This document shows, piece after piece, positions 8,986-17,296 of a DNA stretch of 64,000 bases; the stretch's first letter is position 1, and each line of letters begins with the position of its first letter. The notes under the pieces were generated by a model. That model saw only the letters and a program-made list of their open reading frames with translations. It made no database searches and was not told the DNA's origin. The DNA lies in assembly GCF_900166595.1 (NCBI RefSeq), contig NZ_LT745763.1, positions 124,001-188,000 of the forward strand. The letters run 5' to 3'. Source of the DNA: Virgibacillus dokdonensis. Its GTDB lineage: Bacteria; Bacillota; Bacilli; Bacillales; Amphibacillaceae. Both the position numbers and the translations under genes were made by a program.

Positions 8986-9157
8986 CTATAAATAAATTCC
9001 TGACCTTTTTAATTCTTTATAGCATTTTTCGCAAACTTGACTATGCCTATATTCCATATTTCCAATAATTTTCGATTCACGCCTTTATGATTTTCCGAAC
9101 CGTATCATGAAATCTTTTACAACTAGGGCAATAATAATATTTTTCACTAGCATTCAT
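8986..9157 (-). pseudogene. Two-CxxC zinc-finger gene with a frameshift
   Basis: Begins at ATG 9157 (RBS AAAGGGG) with MNASEKYYYCPSCKRFHDTV and meets TGA after about 26 codons. In the neighbouring frame the protein continues RESKIIGNMEYRHSQVCEKC and ends KRSGIYL at TAG (8986). Joined, the two parts make a roughly 57-residue protein with C-P-S-C and C-E-K-C, the two halves of a small zinc ribbon like the intact one at 6863. One base change near 9080 would explain the break. Confidence 0.6.
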
Positions 9158-9174
9158 CAATTTTTATTCCCCTT

Positions 9175-9465
9175 TTATAAAATAATTTTTCCGTTCCCAA
9201 TTCCACATGGCAATAATAGAATATCATCTTCATCAGCTTCTTCATCGTTATCTGTATGAATCAAATTGCCATCTTCTGCATCATCAAGATTTAATTTTTT
9301 ATGTATTTCTTTCAATAACCTGCCATAAGAAATCAATCTTTTTCGGTATAAGCCTTCTTCCAAATCATGAAATCCGTATCTTTTACTGGATACTTTGCAG
9401 TTTCATCAATCGCAGACTGTATGTTCGACTTTTGTTCGTTTTTTTGCTATTGGACTATTAATGTT
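9175..9465 (-). pseudogene. Acidic protein remnant, copy 2, rearranged
   Basis: The 5' part reads KNEQKSNIQSAIDETAKYPV and DTDFM, matching copy 1 (7630-7911) almost word for word, then shifts frame. The 3' part, in another frame, reads EDGNLIHTDNDEEADEDD and ends DILLLPCGIGNGKIIL at TAA. It shares the LIHTDNDE core with copy 1. Between them is a segment absent from copy 1. The two copies together show duplication followed by decay. Function unknown. Confidence 0.45.
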
Positions 9466-9609
9466 ATTTCCCTTTTATATATATAGTATTAATTTCATAA
9501 GCTTAGCTCTCAAAAAGATTGAAATTGGATGTTCCCTGTTGATAAGTGACAAATCTACAGAAAATAGGTAAAATGACAACAGAACATAATGGGGGGGACG
9601 TGGTAGCAT

Positions 9610-10395
9610 ATGACAGCGATACAACAAAGATGCTCGGCTCTTTCAAACAGCCCAGTATTTATGAATATCATCATTAGCTTAATTATTATAAATGCTATAT
9701 TAATAGGGCTAGAAACGTATCCGCAGATTGCGAATACATACGGACATTGGCTAATGGTCATTGATGCAACTTTGCTGTGGATATTTACCGTGGAAATCGT
9801 CATTCGTTTAATTGGAAGCACTTCTATCAAAGCTTTTTTCACAGATCCTTGGAGTGTTTTTGATTTTGTCATTGTACTAAGTGGGCATCTACTAGTAGGC
9901 TCCTATGTAACAGTACTAAGGATTTTGCGAGTGCTTCGCGTTTTACGTGCAATTTCCATTATTCCTTCATTGCGAAAAATGGTCAACGCCTTGTTACTAA
10001 CCATACCATCAATGGGAACGATTTTACTGTTATTAGGATTATTTTTCTATGTGTATGGCGTAATTGGAACGTTACTCTACCATTCTATCGCTCCAGAATA
10101 TTTTGGCACCCTGCATCAATCACTGTTAACTTTGTTTCAAGTTATTACCTTAGAATCTTGGGCAAGTGGTGTGATGCGACCTATTTTAGCAGAAGATCCA
10201 TCTTCTTGGTGGTATTTTGTGACGTTCATTTTAATTGGTGCTTTCGTTATTGTAAACTTATTTGTCGGTGTTGTGGTAAACAATGTGGAAGAAGCAAATA
10301 GGGAAGAATCACCTTCCCCAACGGATATAAAGCTCGCAGAATTACAAGAAGAGCTGGCAGAAATTAAACAGCTATTACGTAAGCAAAAGGATTAA
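9610..10395 (+). CDS. Bacterial voltage-gated sodium channel (NaChBac family)
   Basis: A 261-residue single-domain ion channel that assembles as a homotetramer in the membrane. Segments S1-S3 cover about residues 15-90. S4 carries arginines at 104, 107, 110 and 113 in the repeated R-x-x-R pattern of a voltage sensor. The pore loop contains TLESWAS (180-186), identical to the selectivity filter of NaChBac from Bacillus halodurans, with Glu182 lining the filter. S6 follows (about 200-225), then a C-terminal coiled coil rich in Glu, Leu and Lys (LAELQEELAEIKQLL) that holds the tetramer. In alkaliphiles such channels supply Na+ re-entry for motility and pH control. A G-rich ribosome site precedes the ATG. 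Confidence 0.93.
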   Translation: MTAIQQRCSALSNSPVFMNIIISLIIINAILIGLETYPQIANTYGHWLMVIDATLLWIFTVEIVIRLIGSTSIKAFFTDPWSVFDFVIVLSGHLLVGSYVTVLRILRVLRVLRAISIIPSLRKMVNALLLTIPSMGTILLLLGLFFYVYGVIGTLLYHSIAPEYFGTLHQSLLTLFQVITLESWASGVMRPILAEDPSSWWYFVTFILIGAFVIVNLFVGVVVNNVEEANREESPSPTDIKLAELQEELAEIKQLLRKQKD

Positions 10396-10407
10396 AGCAG
10401 TATGTAA

Positions 10408-10652
10408 GAACAAAGGCTTGGGGCGCCCGTTTAGCTACGTAGCGAGTGGAAGGAAACAACGAAAGTTTTAGGAATCATGCCACTACATCAGGGGTATGCC
10501 GACGCCCTAAGGCAAGCCCGTTTTTTAGTCGGCCTCCCTATTTAGCACGAACCGCAATTCGAAGTCGCCTAGTTGCTGGGCGATGGAGCCGGAAGTGGCT
10601 ATTCCGTTAAATCGGTATCCCAAAGCAACCATTTTTATACTTTTTTATCTTA
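10408..10652 (-). repeat. Family A dispersed repeat, copy 1 (reverse orientation)
   Basis: Read on the minus strand it starts GATAAAAAAGTATAAAAA and carries CGCCCAGCAACTAGGCGACT, GGAGGCCGACTAAAAAACGG, CACTCGCTACGTAGCTAAAC, ending CCTTTGTTCTT 13 bases from the sodium-channel stop codon. It lies between converging genes. Confidence 0.85.
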
Positions 10653-10693
10653 TGGAAAAAGCGATCCAAGCAAGTTGCTGGACCGCTCTTTCC
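10653..10693 (-). terminator. Terminator of the monooxygenase gene
   Basis: On the minus strand AGCGGTCCAGCAA pairs with TTGCTTGGATCGCT (small mismatches) and is followed by TTTTTCC. It sits just after the stop of the gene at 10700. Confidence 0.75.
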
Positions 10694-10699
10694 GTGTCG

Positions 10700-11722
10700 C
10701 TAGCTATTTGTTTCGTCCATTAATTCGCTAATTATTTCAAAGGAACGCAAGCGATCCTCTAAATGGTAGATTTGTGAACTAATAATCATTTCATCCGCTT
10801 CTGTTTTCTCCAAGAAATGCTCTAGCCCTTGTTTAACGGTTTCTTTGCTACCAATAATGGTTGTTGTTGGATCAAGTGTTTGTTTAATAGCTTGCAATTC
10901 GAATTCAGAGAAATGTGCTTCCACATTTTCTATTGGTGCTTTAAGCTTCGTCGGTTGTCCACGACGTAAATGCAAGAACTGTTGTTGCAACGAGGTAGCA
11001 ATATAATTTGCTTTTTCATCTGTATCTGCTGCAATAACGTTCACACCTACCATGGCATGAGGCTTCTGAAGTTGTTCCGATGCTTGGAATTGCTCCCTGT
11101 ATAGTCGTAAAGCTGGTATGGTATATGCGGGAGCAAAGTGACTAGCAAACGAGAAAGACAATCCCTTTTGTGCAGCTAATCTGGCGCTAAAGTCACTGGA
11201 GCCTAATAGCCAAATAGGAATATTCAAACCTTGACCAGGCACAGCTTTCACTTTAGATATTGGTTCTTTGGCAAAATAGTCCTGTAATTCATTTACTTGC
11301 ATCGGAAAATCTTCCACACGCATGTTTAACGTTCTACGCAAAGCATATGACGTTGCTTGGTCTGTTCCAGGCGCTCGCCCTAGCCCTAGATCGATTCTAC
11401 CTGGGTAAAGCGACTCTAACGTTCCAAACTGTTCAGCAATGACGAGTGTCGCATGATTAGGCAACATAACTCCGCCTGCACCCACCCGAATATGGTTCGT
11501 TTTTTCGGCAATATGTCCGATTAGAACAGAGGTTGCTGAACTCGCGATACCAGGCATATTATGATGCTCCGCTAACCAATAACGGTTAAATCCGAGCGCT
11601 TCTACATGCTTTGCTAATTCCACACTATGTTGAAAAGATTCCCTTGGATTACTACCTTCATTTACCGGAGCTAAATCTAACACCGATAGTGGAATGCGAT
11701 GAAAGGTTTTTTGTTTAGACAT
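10700..11722 (-). CDS. LLM-class flavin-dependent oxidoreductase (luciferase-like monooxygenase)
   Basis: A 340-residue TIM-barrel protein. [20 protein letters not shown] and [20 protein letters not shown] are typical of the LLM subfamily that uses reduced flavin to oxygenate small organic substrates; [11 protein letters not shown] is another conserved turn. The start at MSKQKT has AAGGGA about 10 bases upstream; 11 extra codons are open 5'. The family is related to YhbW/YtmO-like proteins of Bacillus. No flavin reductase partner is adjacent, and the substrate is unknown. An 18-bp palindrome lies about 150 bases upstream. Confidence 0.88.
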   Translation of the reverse strand: MSKQKTFHRIPLSVLDLAPVNEGSNPRESFQHSVELAKHVEALGFNRYWLAEHHNMPGIASSATSVLIGHIAEKTNHIRVGAGGVMLPNHATLVIAEQFGTLESLYPGRIDLGLGRAPGTDQATSYALRRTLNMRVEDFPMQVNELQDYFAKEPISKVKAVPGQGLNIPIWLLGSSDFSARLAAQKGLSFSFASHFAPAYTIPALRLYREQFQASEQLQKPHAMVGVNVIAADTDEKANYIATSLQQQFLHLRRGQPTKLKAPIENVEAHFSEFELQAIKQTLDPTTTIIGSKETVKQGLEHFLEKTEADEMIISSQIYHLEDRLRSFEIISELMDETNS

Positions 11723-11870
11723 GATACCATTCCCTTCATTCTTCTTAATAAGCAATGATAAGTGCTTTTTTGCTTACCGTCCAATGATCGGCTTATAGCA
11801 CGACGATTATTGATGCTGCTTACCACTTGCTGGCAGAATTAAAGAATAGCTTTCGTAAAAAATATTTTAT

Positions 11871-11888
11871 ATGATAGAAATCTATCAT
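11871..11888. promoter_or_regulatory. 18-bp palindrome upstream of the monooxygenase gene
   Basis: ATGATAG (11871-11877) and CTATCAT (11882-11888) form perfect 7-bp arms around AAAT. AT-rich promoter-like DNA lies on the gene side. The form suits a dimeric MarR- or TetR-type repressor. No matching regulator gene is adjacent. Confidence 0.4.
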
Positions 11889-12014
11889 GGTATGGTGGAA
11901 AAAGCGCTTAACCTCATGCATTCATCATGCATGATAATTTTATAAAGATTGATATGACAGCGTTTTCAATTAGTAAAATTAAATCAATTTGTATTAAAAT
12001 AACTTATCAGAATT

Positions 12015-12043
12015 TTGAGTTAAACGTTCGTTTATGATATAGT
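12015..12043 (+). promoter_or_regulatory. Likely gltA promoter with palindrome in the spacer
   Basis: TTGAGT (12015-12020) and TATAGT (12038-12043) are spaced by 17 bases. The spacer contains TAAACGTTCGTTTA (12021-12034), a palindrome with 6-bp arms. It points toward gltA with a leader of about 250 bases that holds a family B repeat. No gltC-like activator is adjacent. Confidence 0.5.
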
Positions 12044-12065
12044 AATATTACTACACTTTTTTTGT

Positions 12066-12215
12066 CTTAGGAAAAAGGCATATCGCCTACCGTATAAGAA
12101 ACCGCCGTGGCTCGCATTGAGAGAACTGCCATATGCTTTGAAAAGCACTTGCAGGAGCGTTAATTATACAAAAGAATAGCTTTCACTCCATTGGGTGATA
12201 AGCGAGTTTTTTTAA
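12066..12215 (+). repeat. Family B repeat (long form) in the gltA leader
   Basis: Contains GTATAAGAAACCGCC, CTCGCATTGAGAGAACTGCC, GAAAAGCACTTGCAGG and, at the end, GGGTGATAAGCGAGTTTTTTT. The same order of blocks is seen near 44203 and 55233. Its T-rich hairpin end points toward gltA and stops about 85 bases before the start codon. Confidence 0.6.
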
Positions 12216-12300
12216 AAGTAGGCAACGATTGCAGGGTGATTTTTCGAAATCATCAAACAAGGAAACCGACATAACAGATGTCAAGAAAGGGGACAGTTGG

Positions 12301-15300
12301 ATGACAAAAAAGGATTACCCGAAAGTGCAAGGATTGTATCATCCTGACTTTGAACATGAAGCCTGTGGCATTGGGATGATTGCCAATATTAACGGAAAGA
12401 AAACACATAATATTGTGCAAAATGCCATCAATCTATTGTGTAATATGGAACACAGAGGCGGCCAATCTGCCGATACGAGTACTGGTGATGGAGCAGGAAT
12501 TTTAACACAAATACCAGATCGCTTCTTTCAAAAGCAATGTGCCAAAGAAGGGATAAAACTCCCTGCTCAAGGGGAGTACGGTGTAGGAATGCTCTTTCTT
12601 CCTAAGGATCATGAAGTTCGTTTGCAAACAAAAGCAATGTTTGAACAGATTATACGTGAAGAAGGTCAGCATTTTCTTGGCTGGAGACCTGTACCGACGA
12701 ATGAATCATTTATAGGCAAATTGGCAATGAAGAAAAAGCCGACAATACGGCAAATCTTCATTCAAAAAGCAACAGATATACAAGATCAACAAGCTTTTGA
12801 ACGTAAATTATATGTGATTCGTAAACGAATGGAACAAGCCGCATCACTCCCCCCAGAGCTTGAAGATGTGTATATTTGTAGTCTCTCAACAACGACCATT
12901 GTTTATAAGGGGATGCTTATCCCCGAACAGTTAGATGCGTTTTATATTGATTTAAACCACCCAGATTTTAAATCAGCACTTGCTTTAGTGCATTCCAGAT
13001 TTAGTACGAATACTTTTCCAAGCTGGAAAAGATCCCACCCAAATCGATACACGATTCATAATGGCGAATTTAATACATTACGTGGCAATGTCAATTGGAT
13101 GCGAGCACGAGAAAAATTATGTTCTTCTCCTTATTTTTCCGAAGTAGATATGCAAAAGATGCTTCCCGTTATTGATTATGATGGCAGTGATTCATCTATA
13201 TTCGATAATACGTTTGAATTTTTGCATTTATCAGGAAGGTCTTTAGCACATACTGCCATGATGATGATACCTGAATCATGGGCAAATGATACGACGATGC
13301 GTGCGGAACGGCGCGACTTTTATGATTACCACAGTTCATTAATGGAGCCTTGGGATGGGCCAGCAGCACTTGTTTTTTCCGATGGTAGACAAATAGGAGC
13401 TTGTTTAGATCGTAATGGTTTGCGCCCTGCTCGGTATTATGTTACGAAAGACGGCATGATTGTGCTTGGGTCTGAGGTAGGCGCATTAGATATTTTTGCC
13501 GATGATATTCTTTATAAACGGCGACTGGAGCCAGGTCGTATGTTATTAGTGGATTTGGAGAAAGGGATTATTGTCCCAGATGATGATATTAAGTTACAAG
13601 TTGCTACGGAACAGCCTTATAAAGCATGGTTACAAAATAAAGTGGCACTCGAAGATATCCCAGATATACAAGCGCAATCGGTAAGACAAGAAGAAAATGT
13701 GTTTGTTCAGCAACAAGCCTTTGGTTATACAAGAGAGGATCTACAAAAAATAATGAAACCCTTGGTGAAGGATGGGAAAGATCCAATTGGTTCCATGGGA
13801 TATGATTCGCCACTAGCCGTATTATCGAAAAAACCTCAATTATTATACAACTATTTTAAACAACTTTTTGCCCAAGTGACCAATCCACCAATCGACGCTA
13901 TTCGAGAGAAATTAATTACTATGAAAGAAACGAGTATTGGAGCAGAAGGGAATCTAGTGCGACCAACAGCAGATAGCTGTCGGCAAATACGATTACAAAC
14001 CCCTATTCTAATGTGTAAGGAATTAGATAAAATACGTTATCAACAGTTAGAAGGGTTAAAGGCAACCACGTTGTCTATTCATTTTCGTGTGCATGCAACA
14101 GAAAATAAATTAGAAACAGCATTGCAGCATCTGTTTGCAGAAGCTGACCAAGCTGTAGAGAACGGAGCGGTACTGATAATTTTGTCAGATCGTGGCATCG
14201 ATCAGCAGAAGGCAGCCATTCCTGCTCTATTAGCTGTGTCAGGATTGCATCATCATTTTATTCGCAAAGGGATGCGAACAAAGATTAGCTTATTGGTTGA
14301 AACAGGGGAAGCGCGTGAAGTTCATCATTTTGCTACATTGCTTGGTTATGGTGCTGAAGCAATTACGCCTTATTTAGCCCACCAAACGATAGAAGCAATG
14401 GTTGCATCGGAGGAAATTACTACATTTTCAGCGGTGAAGGCAATTCAAACATATAACCAATCTGTGACAAATGGAATTATTAAAGTGCTGTCGAAAATGG
14501 GGATTTCAACGATTCAAAGTTACTGTGGGGCGCAAATTTTTGAAGCAATAGGCATAAATAAAGACGTTATTGACAACTATTTTACACATACAGCTTCTAG
14601 ATTGGGTGGAATTGGGTTAGATATAATCGAACAAGAAACGCGTATGCGACATGAGCGAGCATTTAATCCGACGCGTGGGGGAAATAGCACTCTGGAATCA
14701 GGGGATGAATATCAATACCGCAAAGATGGGGAGGACCATCAATACAATCCTCAAACGATTCATACTTTGCAGCATGCTTGTCGTACTGGAAATTATGAAT
14801 TGTTTCAGGAGTATTCAAAGCTATTGACTGACGAAAGAAAGAATTTGCAGTCGTTACGTGGGTTGTTAACCTTTAAGAAACGCAAGTCAATCCCAATAGA
14901 AGAAGTAGAATCTGTTGCCTCTATATGTGCGAGATTTAAGACAGGCGCTATGTCATTTGGTTCGATTAGTAAAGAAGCGCATGAAACGTTAGCAATTGCT
15001 ATGAACCGGATAGGAGGGCGGAGTAATAGTGGAGAAGGTGGCGAATCGCCTGATCGCTTTACCCGTGATGCCAACGGTGACTTACGACGCAGTGCAATTA
15101 AACAAGTTGCTTCAGGAAGGTTTGGTGTTAACAGTCATTATCTTGTCCATGCAGATGAAATCCAAATTAAGGTTGCACAAGGAGCAAAGCCTGGAGAAGG
15201 AGGACAGCTACCAGCCAATAAGGTGTATCCATGGGTGGCAGAAGTTCGCGGATCTACTCCAGGGGTTGAACTTATTTCCCCGCCTCCACATCACGACATT

Positions 15301-16902
15301 TATTCCATCGAAGATTTGGCGGAGCTTATTTACAATTTAAAAAATGCAAATCCAAAGGCCCGTATTAGCGTGAAACTTGTTGCCGCGGTGGGGGTTGGAA
15401 CAATTGCTGCTGGCGTCGCTAAAGGGCGTGCTGACCTTGTATTAATTAGTGGTTATGATGGTGGTACAGGTGCTGCTCCAAGAACGAGTATGAAGCACAC
15501 TGGACTACCATGGGAAATTGGTTTAGCAGAGACGCATCAAACATTATTATTAAACGGACTAAGAGACCGAATTGTTGTCGAAACAGATGGAAAGATGATG
15601 ACAGGACGAGACGTTGTCATCGCTAGTCTGTTAGGGGCAGAAGAATATGGGTTTTCCACAGCACCTTTAGTGGCGCTTGGTTGTGTAATGATGCGGGTCT
15701 GTCACTTAGATACTTGTCCAGTGGGTATAGCAACCCAAAATCCAGAGTTACGGAAGAAATTTACGGGAGACCCTGATCACGTCGTCAATTTTATGACATT
15801 TATTGCCCAGGAAGCACGTGAAATGATGGCATCTTTAGGCTTTCGAACCATTAATGAAATGATTGGTAGAACGGATGTTTTAGAAGTCAACGAAAGTATT
15901 GCGCATTGGAAGGCAAAAGGGATTGATTTATCAGCGCTTCTTTATCAGCCAGATGTACCGGACTCCGTAGGGCGCTATGCAACGATGGACCAACAGCATG
16001 GCATTGAAAAAACATTGGATTTCCAGGAGTTAATTCCAAATTGTCGCGAGGCTTTGGAACACAAGCAGCCTGTCGAATTTACAACAGCCATTCGGAATAT
16101 AAACAGAGTGACGGGTACATTATTAGGAAGTGAAGTGACGCAGCGTTACGGAGAAGAAGGTTTGCCGGAAGATACCATTAAACTGAATTTTTGCGGATCT
16201 GCTGGACAAAGCTTTGGTGCTTTTATTCCACCAGGTATGACTTTGCGGTTAATTGGAGATGCCAATGATTTTGTTGGAAAAGGGTTATCTGGCGGTAAAC
16301 TAATTGTGCATCCTGACCCAATTGTTACCTTTGCTCCCGAAAAGAACACGATTATTGGAAACGTAGCATTTTACGGCGCATCTCGTGGAGAAGCTTTTAT
16401 TCGTGGTATTGCTGGTGAACGGTTTGCCGTTAGAAATAGCGGTGCTACTTTAGTTGTTGAAGGTGTCGGTGATCATGGTTGTGAATATATGACTGGTGGA
16501 ACCGTGGTCGTTCTTGGTAAGACAGGACGAAATTTTGCAGCTGGTATGTCTGGTGGAACGGCTTATGTACTAGATGAAGAAGGAACATTTCGTTCTCATA
16601 TAAATGGTGAGTTAGTTGCCATACAATCGTTAACGGACGAGCGAGAGATTGGTCAGCTCGCGCAATTAATAAAACAGCATGTCACAGCAACGAATAGTAG
16701 TCATGCGGAGCGTATTTTAAACTATTGGGATAAATATGTACATCAATTTGTGAAAGTTGTTCCTATTGCTTATGTGCAAATGCAAGAAAAAATTCAAGCT
16801 TTAAAAGATCAAGGATATAGCAAATTTGATGCAGAAATGGCTGCGTTTCAAGCAAGTAAGCAAGGAGAGAAAGTGAAAAAACCAGTAGGTGTGCTGCATT
16901 AG
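12301..16902 (+). CDS. gltA: Glutamate synthase (NADPH), large subunit
   Basis: A 1533-residue subunit that converts glutamine plus 2-oxoglutarate to two glutamates. The start at ATG 12301 (AAAGGGG 8 bases upstream) puts the nucleophile of the class II amidotransferase domain at Cys22 (EACGIGM), as in B. subtilis GltA, after a 21-residue propeptide that must be cut. The central and FMN-binding synthase domains span about 470-1200 (GGRSNSGEGGESPDRF, SVKLVAAVGVGTIAAGVAKG). Cys1128, Cys1134 and Cys1139 have the C-x5-C-x4-C spacing of the 3Fe-4S cluster. The beta-helix GXGXG domain ends the protein. gltB follows after a 394-bp gap created by a repeat. Confidence 0.97.
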   Translation: MTKKDYPKVQGLYHPDFEHEACGIGMIANINGKKTHNIVQNAINLLCNMEHRGGQSADTSTGDGAGILTQIPDRFFQKQCAKEGIKLPAQGEYGVGMLFLPKDHEVRLQTKAMFEQIIREEGQHFLGWRPVPTNESFIGKLAMKKKPTIRQIFIQKATDIQDQQAFERKLYVIRKRMEQAASLPPELEDVYICSLSTTTIVYKGMLIPEQLDAFYIDLNHPDFKSALALVHSRFSTNTFPSWKRSHPNRYTIHNGEFNTLRGNVNWMRAREKLCSSPYFSEVDMQKMLPVIDYDGSDSSIFDNTFEFLHLSGRSLAHTAMMMIPESWANDTTMRAERRDFYDYHSSLMEPWDGPAALVFSDGRQIGACLDRNGLRPARYYVTKDGMIVLGSEVGALDIFADDILYKRRLEPGRMLLVDLEKGIIVPDDDIKLQVATEQPYKAWLQNKVALEDIPDIQAQSVRQEENVFVQQQAFGYTREDLQKIMKPLVKDGKDPIGSMGYDSPLAVLSKKPQLLYNYFKQLFAQVTNPPIDAIREKLITMKETSIGAEGNLVRPTADSCRQIRLQTPILMCKELDKIRYQQLEGLKATTLSIHFRVHATENKLETALQHLFAEADQAVENGAVLIILSDRGIDQQKAAIPALLAVSGLHHHFIRKGMRTKISLLVETGEAREVHHFATLLGYGAEAITPYLAHQTIEAMVASEEITTFSAVKAIQTYNQSVTNGIIKVLSKMGISTIQSYCGAQIFEAIGINKDVIDNYFTHTASRLGGIGLDIIEQETRMRHERAFNPTRGGNSTLESGDEYQYRKDGEDHQYNPQTIHTLQHACRTGNYELFQEYSKLLTDERKNLQSLRGLLTFKKRKSIPIEEVESVASICARFKTGAMSFGSISKEAHETLAIAMNRIGGRSNSGEGGESPDRFTRDANGDLRRSAIKQVASGRFGVNSHYLVHADEIQIKVAQGAKPGEGGQLPANKVYPWVAEVRGSTPGVELISPPPHHDIYSIEDLAELIYNLKNANPKARISVKLVAAVGVGTIAAGVAKGRADLVLISGYDGGTGAAPRTSMKHTGLPWEIGLAETHQTLLLNGLRDRIVVETDGKMMTGRDVVIASLLGAEEYGFSTAPLVALGCVMMRVCHLDTCPVGIATQNPELRKKFTGDPDHVVNFMTFIAQEAREMMASLGFRTINEMIGRTDVLEVNESIAHWKAKGIDLSALLYQPDVPDSVGRYATMDQQHGIEKTLDFQELIPNCREALEHKQPVEFTTAIRNINRVTGTLLGSEVTQRYGEEGLPEDTIKLNFCGSAGQSFGAFIPPGMTLRLIGDANDFVGKGLSGGKLIVHPDPIVTFAPEKNTIIGNVAFYGASRGEAFIRGIAGERFAVRNSGATLVVEGVGDHGCEYMTGGTVVVLGKTGRNFAAGMSGGTAYVLDEEGTFRSHINGELVAIQSLTDEREIGQLAQLIKQHVTATNSSHAERILNYWDKYVHQFVKVVPIAYVQMQEKIQALKDQGYSKFDAEMAAFQASKQGEKVKKPVGVLH

Positions 16903-16934
16903 ATTTTTTATCCGAAATATAAACCCCACTTTAA

Positions 16935-17290
16935 AAATTAGCGTTGTGCGTTGTACAAGTCAAGAGGGAGATAACAGCGCCCGATCCTGATTTGCTCGTA
17001 TAAAAAAGCAGTGGGGATAACTCCCCAAACTGTTTGCAGATCTATATGTCTAATTGCATGTGACATATTATTGAAAATCCTTACGAATGCATGAATGCCA
17101 AACCCCGTTACTTGGAACGAAGGGAGATACTCCAGTGGGAAAGGCTTAAGTCTTAAGCCCCTGTAAGGAGCGTTTTTGGCGACGCCGCCTGCAGTAGAAA
17201 GTAATGGGTGCACTAGCAGATACAATGTTTATGAATAAGTCAGAATGAGAAAGTGAAAAAAGTATTGCCTAAACATACTATAGGAGGAGG
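16935..17290 (+). repeat. Family C dispersed repeat, copy 2, between gltA and gltB
   Basis: Fills most of the gap between gltA and gltB. It shares GTGCACTAGCAGA, AATAATATGTCA (reversed) and the end TGCCTAAACATACTATA with the inverted copy at 8176-8445. The right end includes the AGGAGGAGG ribosome site of gltB. There is a GC-rich hairpin-prone middle. No gene is supported inside. Confidence 0.7.
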
Positions 17291-17296
17291 TTTTTG

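Noticed and set aside
16938..17225. A 95-codon frame on the minus strand between gltA and gltB
   Set aside because: It lies inside the family C repeat, has no ribosome site and its other copy does not keep the frame.
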